Source: UBA11606 sp965243715 (GTDB lineage Bacteria; Actinomycetota; Acidimicrobiia; Acidimicrobiales; Aldehydirespiratoraceae). Taken from it: a stretch of DNA of 9,051 nucleotides. Position numbers and translations under genes: made by a program. The stretch covers positions 1 through 9,051 of the forward strand of contig CBDEVU010000002.1 in assembly GCA_965243715.1 (NCBI GenBank), read 5' to 3'. Below are positions 1 to 6,960 of this stretch, piece after piece; the stretch's first letter is position 1; every line of letters starts with the position of its first letter. The notes under the pieces are model-generated. The model ran no database searches, had not been told where the DNA came from, and worked only from the letters and a program-made list of their open reading frames with translations.

Positions 1-198
1 GACGCAGGTGCCGCGCACTCCTTTGACCCCGCTTTTCCGTGTCACGCGCTCCTATTGGGCAACGACAAGTACGGCCTCACTCAACTACAAAACCTCGATC
101 GCCTGCCCCCAGTAGGATCCATGTTGGTGGCAACACCGCTCAAGATCGTCGGGGGATCGGGTTCGCCCGCCCGAGTCTTGGCTCTCGTCGAGCGCTAA
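1..198 (+). CDS. Cyclase / kynurenine formamidase-like hydrolase, C-terminal fragment (5' end outside the window)
   Basis: Frame 1 is open from the first base to a TAA at 196-198 and gives the last 65 residues of a protein. The fragment has the typical tail of the cyclase family (PF04199: kynurenine formamidase KynB, isatin hydrolase and relatives): PCH at residues 13-15 with HALLLG following, the QNLDRLPP segment at 30-37, then PLKIVGGSGSPARVLAL near the end. Members are metal-dependent amidases or hydrolases. By alignment with KynB, H15 sits where a metal-ligand His lies, while the position of the following Glu ligand is T27. The gene ends 25 bases before iorA and probably shares its transcript. 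The substrate cannot be told from the tail; a kynurenine- or isatin-type ring-opening reaction would fit beside an indolepyruvate-type oxidoreductase, but that is inference. Confidence 0.85.
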   Translation, partial: DAGAAHSFDPAFPCHALLLGNDKYGLTQLQNLDRLPPVGSMLVATPLKIVGGSGSPARVLALVER

Positions 199-223
199 TC
201 GCCGAGGTACGCAGGGAGGGAAA

Positions 224-2395
224 ATGGCCGAGCGATCCTTCGCCAGTGAGGTCCTGAAACTGCGCCAGGGGGCGGGGACGACCTTCAGCGGAGAAGGCAT
301 CCTCGCGGTCACCAAAGCGTTGCTTCAATCAGGAGTCGCCTACATTGGCGGTTATCAGGGCGCGCCCATCTCGCACTTGATGGACGTGTTGTCCGATGCC
401 CGCGAGATCCTTGATGAACTCGAGGTCTACTTCGAAAACAGTGCATCCGAAGCAACCGCGGCGGCGATGCTGGCCGCTTCGGTCCACTATCCGCTGCGTG
501 GCGCGGTCACCTTCAAGTCGACGGTTGGTCTAAACGTCGCCTCCGACGCGCTCTCTAATCTGGCTAGCGGGGGCGTGATGGGCGGTGCGCTGGTCATCCT
601 CGGCGGCGACTACGGCGAAGGTTCGAGCATCATGCAGGAACGTTCGCATGCCTTGGCCATGAAGTCACAGATGTGGCTGCTCGATCCTCGTCCCAACTGC
701 ACGGCGATCGTCGACGCGGTCGAGGCCGGTTTCCAACTCTCGGAGGTCAGCAACACGCCGGTGATGCTCGAGCTTCGTCTGCGAAGTTGTCACCTCTACG
801 GGAGCTTCGTGGCTAAAGACAACGTGAAGCCGTCGATGACGGTGAAAGACGCCATCGAAAACCCGTCGCGCGATCTGAGTCGAATTGTTCTCCCGCCCGC
901 CAGTTTCCTCCACGAGGAGGAGAAGGTGAAACTGCGCTATCCCGCCGCGGTCGACTTTATTCGCCAAAACGGGCTCAACGAGTTCCTCGGCGAGGACACC
1001 GCGGATATCGGAATCATTTGCCAAGGTGGCCTTTTCAATACCCTGAACCGGTCGCTGGAGTTACTGGGTTGTTCCGATGCCTTTGGCCACACGTCCATTC
1101 CCGTCTACGTCATGAACGTGGCCTATCCCGTCATTGAATCCGAGGTCATTGATTTTTGTGCCAACAAGCGGGCGGTCATCATGGTGGAGGAAGGCCAACC
1201 CGACTACATCGAACAGAACTTGCACGCCATTTTGCGCCGAGCGGGGTCGACTACCGCCTTGCACGGCAAGGATCTGCTGGCGGCCGCGGGGGAGTACACG
1301 TCGCTGGTCGTGACCCAGGGCATCTCCGCCTTCCTTCAGCAGTACGCTCCCGATTTGCTGGCGGGGACGCCGCCGCTGCTACGCCCGAAGGACGACCCGG
1401 CCAGTCCTTTCGCGGCACGCGTGGCCCCCGCGGTCGTGCAACCAAGGCCGCCGAGCTTTTGTACCGGCTGTCCGGAACGCCCGATTTTCAGCGCGCTCAA
1501 ACTGGCCGAGCGCGAGACCGGTCAACATCACGTCAGCGCAGACATCGGCTGTCACCTCTTCTCGATCAATGCACCGTTCGATATTGGTGCCACCACGATG
1601 GGTTACGGGTTGGGTTCGGCGGGCGCATCGGCGCTGAACTCGCCCGACGCCGATCGAGCAACTATCGCCGTAATGGGCGACGGCGGTTTCTGGCATAACG
1701 GCCTGACGAGCGGGGTCGGAAACGCCGTGTTCAACGAAAGCAACCAGGTGCTCGTCGTTGTCGACAACGAATACACCGCGGCAACCGGTGGGCAGGATCT
1801 GCTCTCCTCGCAGGCCGCCGTCAACACTCGGCGGTCGACTCGTCACCCGATTGAGCAGGCCGTTCGCGGGATTGGGGTCAAGTGGGCCAAGACGGTGTCT
1901 AACACCTATGACGTTGCTCGACTGCGTGACGTTTTCGTCGATGCTTTGACGTCAAAGGAACCGGGGCCGAAGGTGATTGTGGCCCACAGCGAATGTCAAC
2001 TCAACCAGCAACGGCGGGTGAAACCGCAGGAGAAAGCCGCCATCAACGATGGCCAACGGGTGGTGCGCCAACGCTTTGGGGTTGACGCTGAGACCTGCAC
2101 CGGCGATCACGCCTGCATCCGCATATCGGGATGTCCGTCGCTGACTCTCGCCCCCAATCCCGATCCGATGAGAATTGATCCGGTAGCCACGGTCACCGAC
2201 TCATGCGTTGGATGTGGCGTTTGCGGAGCCAACGCTCATGCTGCTGCCCTGTGCCCGTCGTTTTATCGCACGGACGTGGTTTTCAACCCGAACCTATTCG
2301 ATCGGGGGAGGGCCAAGATCAGGTCGTGGTGGGTCACCAAGTTGTCGAACCGAGTCGAGTCTCGTGCCGCGAAGTTCGAGGCGGGGCCGGCGTGA
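224..2395 (+). CDS. iorA: Indolepyruvate ferredoxin oxidoreductase alpha-type subunit (TPP enzyme with C-terminal ferredoxin domain)
   Basis: This 723-residue protein is the catalytic subunit of a 2-oxoacid:ferredoxin oxidoreductase, which decarboxylates a 2-oxo acid with thiamine diphosphate and CoA to an acyl-CoA and passes electrons to ferredoxin. The N-terminal pyrimidine-binding domain (about 15-200) has the GGYQGAPISH loop at 42-51 and a SASEATAAAM segment (73-82) whose E76 is the likely TPP-activating Glu. A middle domain spans about 255-375. The C-terminal TPP domain has CTGCPERP (413-420) and the diphosphate motif GDGGFWHNG (485-493) followed by DNEYTAATG (514-522). A ferredoxin-like tail follows, with C625, C631, C637, C661, C664, C667 and C677; D628 replaces the usual second cysteine. 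The start is supported by GGGAGGG just upstream of the ATG. The next gene overlaps by 4 bases and encodes the partner. Indolepyruvate is the family name; the true 2-oxo acid is unknown. Confidence 0.9.
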   Translation: MAERSFASEVLKLRQGAGTTFSGEGILAVTKALLQSGVAYIGGYQGAPISHLMDVLSDAREILDELEVYFENSASEATAAAMLAASVHYPLRGAVTFKSTVGLNVASDALSNLASGGVMGGALVILGGDYGEGSSIMQERSHALAMKSQMWLLDPRPNCTAIVDAVEAGFQLSEVSNTPVMLELRLRSCHLYGSFVAKDNVKPSMTVKDAIENPSRDLSRIVLPPASFLHEEEKVKLRYPAAVDFIRQNGLNEFLGEDTADIGIICQGGLFNTLNRSLELLGCSDAFGHTSIPVYVMNVAYPVIESEVIDFCANKRAVIMVEEGQPDYIEQNLHAILRRAGSTTALHGKDLLAAAGEYTSLVVTQGISAFLQQYAPDLLAGTPPLLRPKDDPASPFAARVAPAVVQPRPPSFCTGCPERPIFSALKLAERETGQHHVSADIGCHLFSINAPFDIGATTMGYGLGSAGASALNSPDADRATIAVMGDGGFWHNGLTSGVGNAVFNESNQVLVVVDNEYTAATGGQDLLSSQAAVNTRRSTRHPIEQAVRGIGVKWAKTVSNTYDVARLRDVFVDALTSKEPGPKVIVAHSECQLNQQRRVKPQEKAAINDGQRVVRQRFGVDAETCTGDHACIRISGCPSLTLAPNPDPMRIDPVATVTDSCVGCGVCGANAHAAALCPSFYRTDVVFNPNLFDRGRAKIRSWWVTKLSNRVESRAAKFEAGPA

Positions 2396-3972
2396 CCGGA
2401 TGGTACGACGGGGACCGACCCATAACCATCGCCATTTTGGCTATGGGGGGAGAGGGCGGCGGGGTGCTCGCCGATTGGATTGTCGATCTCGGTGAGTCCG
2501 GCGGTTTCATTGCCCAGAACACGTCGGTGGCGGGGGTCGCCCAACGCACCGGGGCCACGATCTACTATGTCGAACTGTACCCGCGTGAGCGGACCGCCCC
2601 GAGCGATTCGAGATATCGCGAACCCGTGTTGAGCGTTTTTCCCACGCCCGGCGAGGTGGATATAGTTATTGCTTCGGAGTTGATGGAGGCGGGGCGAGCC
2701 ATTCAGCGCGGCCTGTCGACTCCCGATCGTACGGCCCTTATTGCCTCCACCAATCGGGTCTACACCATGACCGAACGCATGGCGCTAGGTGATGGTCGAG
2801 TCGATTCCCGTGAACTTCTCCTAGCCGCCCACCGTGGGTCGAGGCGTTTGGTGGGGGGTGACTTCATGCACCTTGCGGAGGAGGCCAAGAGCGTCATAAG
2901 CGCAGCCCTCTTCGGTGCCCTCGCGGGCTCCGGTGAACTGCCCTTTGCCCGGGGCGCGTTCGAGGAAACCATTCGGGCATCGGGCAAAGAGGTTGAGCGG
3001 TCCCTAGCTGCCTTCGCCGCCGGTTTCGCCCACGCCGCGGCGGATCCCGAACCGGTGGCGGCCCCTGCTTCCGCTCCCGTTCGTGTCTCGCTGACCGCTC
3101 GCCCTGAGCGCCTTGCCGAACGGGCCAAGGTATCGGTCGGGCCTGGCCTAGCGGTCCAAGCCCGGCGGGTCGACACCGACTTGCCCGCCGCTGCGCGAGA
3201 CATGCTCTTGCGAGGGTGTGAGCGCACAGCGGTGTACCAAAATGTGGCTTACACCGATCGCTACCTTGACCGGGTGGCGAAGGTGGCCGCCGTCGATTCC
3301 GACATTGCGGGCGAGGCCCGACTCACGATCGAGGCTGCTCGTCACGTCGCCTTATGGATGTGTTATCAAGACACAGTTCACGTTGCTGGGCAAAAGATTC
3401 GCCGGGACCGAATGGCGGGCGTTCGCCAACAAGCTAAAGCCCAAGACCGACAGCTTCTACAGGTCCGCGAATACCTGCACCCTCAGATCGACGAGATTAC
3501 CGATTCGCTGCCCGCCTGGCTCGGTCGGCCGCTGGCCAAGTCTCGCTGGTTCGGCCGGATTGTCGATCGGTTGACGGGCAAGGGAATGGTGGTCAACACC
3601 ACGTCGGTTGTCGGCTACACGATGCTTTGGACCATGGCCAGTCTGCGCCCGATGCGCCCGAGGACGCTTCGCTTCGGTTATGAACAGGAATCCATCGACG
3701 CCTGGCTCGAACTGATTGTGACGACGGCGGAAGGGGGCGACGGAGAACTCGCTCGCGAGGTCGTGGAATGCCAGAACGTGCTCAAAGGCTATGGAGCGAC
3801 CCTCGCCCACGGTCGCGAGAGTTTGGCGACGCTGCTAGATGCCGCGGTCGTTCTGGCTGGTCGCCCAGACGGGGCCGAGACGTTGGCCCGACTACGTCAA
3901 GCGGCGTTAGCCGACGAGGACGGAACCGCCCTGCGGTCCGCAACGGTTGCCCAAGAACGATTAGCAAAGTAA
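2392..3972 (+). CDS. iorB: Indolepyruvate oxidoreductase beta-type subunit with long C-terminal domain
   Basis: The 526-residue product is the partner of IorA. Residues about 11-215 form the gamma-type domain of 2-oxoacid oxidoreductases: a glycine-rich loop AMGGEGGGVLADWI (17-30), then the GVAQRTG motif (48-54) typical of this domain. An Ala/Pro-rich linker (about 217-240) leads to a C-terminal helical domain (about 270-520) that resembles the extra domain of bacterial two-subunit IOR enzymes (DUF6537-like, from memory). I chose the GTG at 2392, which overlaps the iorA stop as GTGA, the usual sign of coupled translation. The frame stays open upstream to an ATG at 2203, but that would add 63 residues overlapping the ferredoxin domain of iorA and resembling no family. 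It should form the heteromeric oxidoreductase with IorA in the cytoplasm. Its end also contains the -35-like box of the following gene. Confidence 0.87.
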   Translation: MTGWYDGDRPITIAILAMGGEGGGVLADWIVDLGESGGFIAQNTSVAGVAQRTGATIYYVELYPRERTAPSDSRYREPVLSVFPTPGEVDIVIASELMEAGRAIQRGLSTPDRTALIASTNRVYTMTERMALGDGRVDSRELLLAAHRGSRRLVGGDFMHLAEEAKSVISAALFGALAGSGELPFARGAFEETIRASGKEVERSLAAFAAGFAHAAADPEPVAAPASAPVRVSLTARPERLAERAKVSVGPGLAVQARRVDTDLPAAARDMLLRGCERTAVYQNVAYTDRYLDRVAKVAAVDSDIAGEARLTIEAARHVALWMCYQDTVHVAGQKIRRDRMAGVRQQAKAQDRQLLQVREYLHPQIDEITDSLPAWLGRPLAKSRWFGRIVDRLTGKGMVVNTTSVVGYTMLWTMASLRPMRPRTLRFGYEQESIDAWLELIVTTAEGGDGELAREVVECQNVLKGYGATLAHGRESLATLLDAAVVLAGRPDGAETLARLRQAALADEDGTALRSATVAQERLAK

Positions 3973-3975
3973 CCT
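3947..3975 (+). promoter_or_regulatory. Putative promoter of the ROK regulator operon
   Basis: TTGCCC (3947-3952) and TAACCT (3970-3975) are separated by 17 bases, a plausible housekeeping-type promoter inside the last codons of iorB. The -10 box lies inside the putative operator at 3961-3982. The expected start of transcription, about 7 bases after the -10 box, coincides with the GTG at 3983, which would make the message leaderless. The boxes are weak matches taken alone; their support comes from the same arrangement at the binding-protein promoter. Confidence 0.4.
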
Positions 3976-3982
3976 ATTAGTT
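3961..3982 (+). promoter_or_regulatory. Putative ROK operator, copy 1
   Basis: This 22-bp element carries TTAG (3961-3964), AAA (3966-3968), TA (3970-3971) and CCTATTAGTT (3973-3982). The same element occurs inverted at 6944-6965 with 19 of 22 bases identical, differing only at 3965, 3969 and 3972. It is AT-rich in a GC-rich surround, overlaps the stop of iorB, and ends right at the first possible start codon of the ROK gene. That position suits autoregulation. The identity is seen directly; the binding protein is inferred. Confidence 0.6.
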
Positions 3983-5248
3983 GTGTCTTATCCGGTCGAG
4001 GAGCGAGAATGCCGCGCCAGCAAAGCGCTCGATCAATCCGTGCCGGGGAATCCGCAGATGATGCGGCGGCTCAACCAAGTCAGAGTTCTGCGGGTGATTC
4101 GTGCTGAACAGGGGCTTAGTCGGGCCAGGATTGCCTCCATTACTGACCTATCGAAGGTGACGGTTAGTGAAGTGGTCGTCGACTTGATGGCCACAGACCT
4201 CGTCTCCGAGGAGTTAGAGCCAGAGGATAGCCGTTCCGGTCGCCCCGGTCCGCGCCCGCGGGTTCTGTTTTTTCGCAGTGACTCGCAGTACGTGATCGGG
4301 GTGGACATCGGCGCGGCCAAGGCGCTCATTCTCGTAACCGACCTAGCGGGCCGAACTGTGGCCGAGCACCGCATCTCGACCGCTCAAGCAACGTCTCGTT
4401 CGGCGGTGATTGATCTCGTTCGCTCCGCCATCCAGGCCAGCCTGCACTCGGCGGGCGTCGAACCGGACAAAGTCGTGGCCATGGGGGTCGGTACCCCGGG
4501 GGTCGTGAATCCGGTCAGCGGTGTGGTCGAGTTCGCCCCTCAACTCCCCGGCTGGGAAGGATTTAGCCTGGCCGACGAACTCTCCATCTCCGACGGGTGT
4601 GCGGTGATCGTGGCCAATGAGGTCCAACTAGCGGTGTTGGCCGAGCAATGGCGCGGGATGGCACAGGGCTTAGACAACGCGGCGTATTTGCACATCGGGG
4701 TCGGGGCGGGCCTCGGCTACATCGTCGACGGTGAAATTTACCGCGGGGCGCGTGGCGCGGCGGGCGAGATCGGCTACCTGCCCCTCCGGATTGAAGACGA
4801 CGAGGCGCGGCCGAAGCTCACGGGTCGCTTCGAGTGGATGGTGGGAGGACCCGCCTACGTGCGACGAGCCGAGAAACTGCTCGCGTCGGGCACCGCTCCG
4901 AGGCTCCAAACCCTAGCCAACGAGGGAAAACTAGACGCCCGGGCGATATATGCCGCCGCCGCGGTAGGTGACCCGCACGCCCAAGCGGTGATCGACGAGA
5001 CGATCGGCGTAACGGCCCTAGGGGTAGCGGGGATTGTGGCGGTATTGGATCCCGAGATCGTGATCGTGGGCGGCGGTATTTCTGGGGCCGGTGATGCCTT
5101 CATCAAACCTCTGGCCGAGATGGTTTCGGCCTACGTGCCGCGGATGCCTCGGTTTGCGGTGGCCAGTCTAGGCGATCGGGTGGTTGCGGTCGGTGCGGTT
5201 CGGATGGCGCTCGAACATTGGGAAGCCAACCTCTTTGCGTTGACGTGA
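3983..5248 (+). CDS. ROK-family transcriptional regulator
   Basis: The 421-residue protein (from GTG 3983) has a winged-helix DNA-binding region (about 28-80, including LSRARIASITDLSKVTVSEV at 45-64) and a C-terminal ROK sugar-kinase-like fold: VIGVDIGAAKALILVTD (104-120), GVGTPGVVNP (168-177), HIGVGAGLGYIVDGEIYRG (237-255) and GEIGY (261-265). ROK regulators such as NagC and XylR bind a sugar or sugar phosphate and release their operators. Here the kinase signature is degraded: NEVQ (212-215) stands where kinases have a catalytic Asp in an NDAN-type motif, and the cysteine-rich zinc motif expected after GEIG is absent. So it should be a regulator, not a kinase. The start is uncertain: GTG 3983 could be leaderless; GTG 4040 and ATG 4058 (preceded by GGGGAA) are alternatives that keep most of the HTH. 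The amino-sugar genes downstream suggest an amino-sugar-type ligand. Confidence 0.9.
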   Translation: MSYPVEERECRASKALDQSVPGNPQMMRRLNQVRVLRVIRAEQGLSRARIASITDLSKVTVSEVVVDLMATDLVSEELEPEDSRSGRPGPRPRVLFFRSDSQYVIGVDIGAAKALILVTDLAGRTVAEHRISTAQATSRSAVIDLVRSAIQASLHSAGVEPDKVVAMGVGTPGVVNPVSGVVEFAPQLPGWEGFSLADELSISDGCAVIVANEVQLAVLAEQWRGMAQGLDNAAYLHIGVGAGLGYIVDGEIYRGARGAAGEIGYLPLRIEDDEARPKLTGRFEWMVGGPAYVRRAEKLLASGTAPRLQTLANEGKLDARAIYAAAAVGDPHAQAVIDETIGVTALGVAGIVAVLDPEIVIVGGGISGAGDAFIKPLAEMVSAYVPRMPRFAVASLGDRVVAVGAVRMALEHWEANLFALT

Positions 5249-5274
5249 TGAGTTCAGCAGGGGAGTTGTAGACG

Positions 5275-5979
5275 ATGCGAGTCATGGCCATTGGCGCTCA
5301 TCCCGACGATCTGGAGATTCTGTGCGGCGCCACGCTGGCGAAGTTTGTCGCTACGGACCATCACGTGACGATGTGTCATATTGCTCGGGGCGACCGAGGT
5401 TCGTTCGTCCACACCCGAGAAGAGATTGCCGAAATCCGCGATGCCGAAGCGCGCGCCGCGGCGGCGGTGATTGGGGCTGACTATCTTGCCTTAGGGGTTC
5501 CCGATGGTGAAGTGGCCGCCGCCAACGCAGAACAGCGGGTGATCGTCACCGATGCGATTCGCCACGCCAGACCTGATGTGATCCTCGCTCACGCGCCGAA
5601 CGACTACATGAGCGATCATTGCGAAGCATCGAAGCTGGCCTTGGATTGCAGTTTCCTCGCCAGTCTGCCGCTGTTTGAAACCGACCAACCGCCCCACGAT
5701 TCGATACCGGCGTTGCTTTACATGGAAACCGTGACCGGCAACGACTTCGTACCGACGGAATTTGTTGACGTGTCCGATCATTTCGAGTCGAAGGTGGCGA
5801 TGCTCACCCAACACCAGAGCCAACTCCAGTGGCTATCCGATCACGACGGCGTCGACATGGTTGATCAGATCAGAACCGTGTCGCGCTATCGCGGCCTGCA
5901 ATGCGGCGTGCTGTACGCCGAGGGGTTTGTGCCCTGCAACGTCTGGCTGAGAGCTCGTACCCAGAGAATGCTTCCCTGA
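5275..5979 (+). CDS. PIG-L / LmbE-family N-deacetylase
   Basis: The 234-residue protein is a zinc-dependent deacetylase of the PIG-L family, whose members remove the N-acetyl group from GlcNAc-containing compounds (MshB, BshB, archaeal diacetylchitobiose deacetylase). The N-terminal AHPDDLE (8-14) supplies the family's metal ligands H9 and D12 and the catalytic-base candidate D11. SDH at 113-115 gives the third likely ligand H115. The length is normal, and there is no signal peptide, so it works in the cytoplasm. GGGGAG lies about 10 bases before the ATG. It follows the ROK gene by 26 bases and precedes a NagB-like gene by 9 bases, so the three are probably one operon. Beside a deaminase it most likely produces a free-amine amino sugar. 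The family is broad, and an acetylated sugar conjugate, free GlcNAc or GlcNAc-6-P are all possible substrates. Confidence 0.9.
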   Translation: MRVMAIGAHPDDLEILCGATLAKFVATDHHVTMCHIARGDRGSFVHTREEIAEIRDAEARAAAAVIGADYLALGVPDGEVAAANAEQRVIVTDAIRHARPDVILAHAPNDYMSDHCEASKLALDCSFLASLPLFETDQPPHDSIPALLYMETVTGNDFVPTEFVDVSDHFESKVAMLTQHQSQLQWLSDHDGVDMVDQIRTVSRYRGLQCGVLYAEGFVPCNVWLRARTQRMLP

Positions 5980-5988
5980 AAGGTTGAC

Positions 5989-6909
5989 GTGATCAACTTT
6001 CCCTTTGCCCTCGCCAAGTTTATTGACTTCCGAGACGACGAGGAGTTGGCCCGCGTGCGAGCGATCAGTCGTCAAGAGATCAGCCAGCACCACAACCCCG
6101 ACTTTCGCATCCGAGTGGAGGACGATCGCGGCCAATTCTACCGCGCCTTCGCTGATGACATCATAAGTCGTATCGTCGCTACGAGAGACGAAGGCCGGGA
6201 GTGCGTTTTGATCCTCCCCGTGGGGCCCATGCCGCAGTTTGGCCACGCCGCGCGGATCATCAACGAACGCCGAATATCGATGCATCACGTACACACGTTT
6301 AACATGGACGAATACGCTGATGAGGACGGCAACACCGCACCCGCGTCCTGGGAGGGGTCCTTCCAGCGTGCGATGTTTCGAGCGTTGTTCGACCGTTTGG
6401 ACCCTGACTTGCGGCCGCGGCGCAAGAACATCCATTTCCCCACCACCGAGAACATTCATCGCTACGGACAGATGATTGCCGACCTCGGCGGGGCCGAAGC
6501 CTGCTACGGCGGGATTGGCTGGTGTGGGCACATTGCGTTCTGGGAGTCGAGTCTCGGCCACGAGTTCGAGGGTGATCTGGAGGCCTTCAAACGGGCCAGT
6601 TCTCGACTGGTCGAACTGCATCCAATGACGGTGATGCAAAACGCCCTGCACTCCTTCGGCGGTGACTGGTCGTCGGTGCCGCCCCAAGCGGTCACTATCG
6701 GTCCGGCCGAAATCCTGGCCGCCCGGCACCGTAGCTTCTGGCTCGACGGAGTGCTGGGGGGAGGGGTTTCATGGCAGCGTTTCATCGCCCGTCTGGTGGC
6801 ACACGGCCCGGTGTCGGAGTTCGTGCCGGGGTCAATTCTGCAAACCGCCCGTACCGACTACACAATGCTAGGCGGGGTAGCCGACGATGTTGCCATTGAT
6901 TTCTCCTGA
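5989..6909 (+). CDS. Divergent glucosamine-6-phosphate deaminase/isomerase (NagB-like)
   Basis: The 306-residue product belongs to the NagB / 6-phosphogluconolactonase superfamily. NagB converts glucosamine-6-phosphate to fructose-6-phosphate and ammonia. The clear marks are TFNMDEY (103-109, with the catalytic Asp equivalent to E. coli Asp72 at D107), GGIGWCGHIAFWES (174-187) and AVTIGPAEIL (234-243). Compared with E. coli NagB, the ring-opening residues His143 and Glu148 are kept as H181 and E186, but Asp141 is replaced by C179. The phosphate loop, normally LPTGGTP, reads LPVGPMPQF (76-84). It is about 40 residues longer than E. coli NagB, with an N-terminal extension. The start is GTG 5989, preceded by AAAGG and 9 bases after the deacetylase stop. 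It may act on glucosamine-6-phosphate or on a related, perhaps differently substituted, amino sugar. Confidence 0.82.
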   Translation: MINFPFALAKFIDFRDDEELARVRAISRQEISQHHNPDFRIRVEDDRGQFYRAFADDIISRIVATRDEGRECVLILPVGPMPQFGHAARIINERRISMHHVHTFNMDEYADEDGNTAPASWEGSFQRAMFRALFDRLDPDLRPRRKNIHFPTTENIHRYGQMIADLGGAEACYGGIGWCGHIAFWESSLGHEFEGDLEAFKRASSRLVELHPMTVMQNALHSFGGDWSSVPPQAVTIGPAEILAARHRSFWLDGVLGGGVSWQRFIARLVAHGPVSEFVPGSILQTARTDYTMLGGVADDVAIDFS

Positions 6910-6931
6910 TATTGCTTTCAGCGTGCTGGCC

Positions 6932-6960
6932 TTGCACTCCAATAACTAATAGGCTAGTTT
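6932..6960 (+). promoter_or_regulatory. Putative promoter of the sugar ABC transporter operon
   Basis: TTGCAC (6932-6937) and TAGTTT (6955-6960) are 17 bases apart in the 123-base gap before the binding-protein gene. The -10 box falls inside the 22-bp repeat at 6944-6965, with its first TA at the centre of that element, exactly as in front of the ROK gene. A bound repressor would cover it. The message would carry a leader of roughly 65 bases ending in a normal ribosome binding site. Each box alone is a weak match. Confidence 0.4.

Noticed and set aside
51..60. CCTATTGGGC, resembling the core of the 22-bp operator
   Set aside because: Only the first six bases match, the upstream TTAG/AAA part is missing, and it lies inside the cyclase coding region.
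122..135. Short dyad TGTTG-N4-CAACA
   Set aside because: A five-base arm inside coding sequence, with no promoter around it, is too common to call an operator or terminator.
39..257. A 72-residue + strand reading frame
   Set aside because: It runs out of frame through the end of the cyclase gene and the start of iorA; frame 1 gives a recognisable cyclase tail, this frame resembles nothing.
1379..1846. A 155-residue minus-strand frame, and the overlapping + frame at 1156-1698
   Set aside because: Both are shadows of the strongly supported iorA coding sequence, rich in Arg/Ala/Pro with no motif.
2203..2391. Upstream extension of iorB to the ATG at 2203
   Set aside because: The extra 63 residues overlap the ferredoxin domain of iorA and do not look like a domain; GTG 2392 in a GTGA overlap is the natural start.
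5239..5993. An 11-base direct repeat GTTGACGTGAT at 5239-5249 and 5983-5993, both at gene junctions
   Set aside because: Matches of this length are expected by chance in a 9-kb window, and the copies sit differently relative to stop and start codons.
5833..6729. A 298-residue minus-strand reading frame
   Set aside because: It lies opposite the deacetylase and NagB-like genes, has no recognisable family, and reflects codon bias of the real genes on the + strand.
6923..6937. Possible hairpin GTGC...GCAC after the NagB-like gene
   Set aside because: Only four firm base pairs and no T-run follow, so it cannot be called a terminator.
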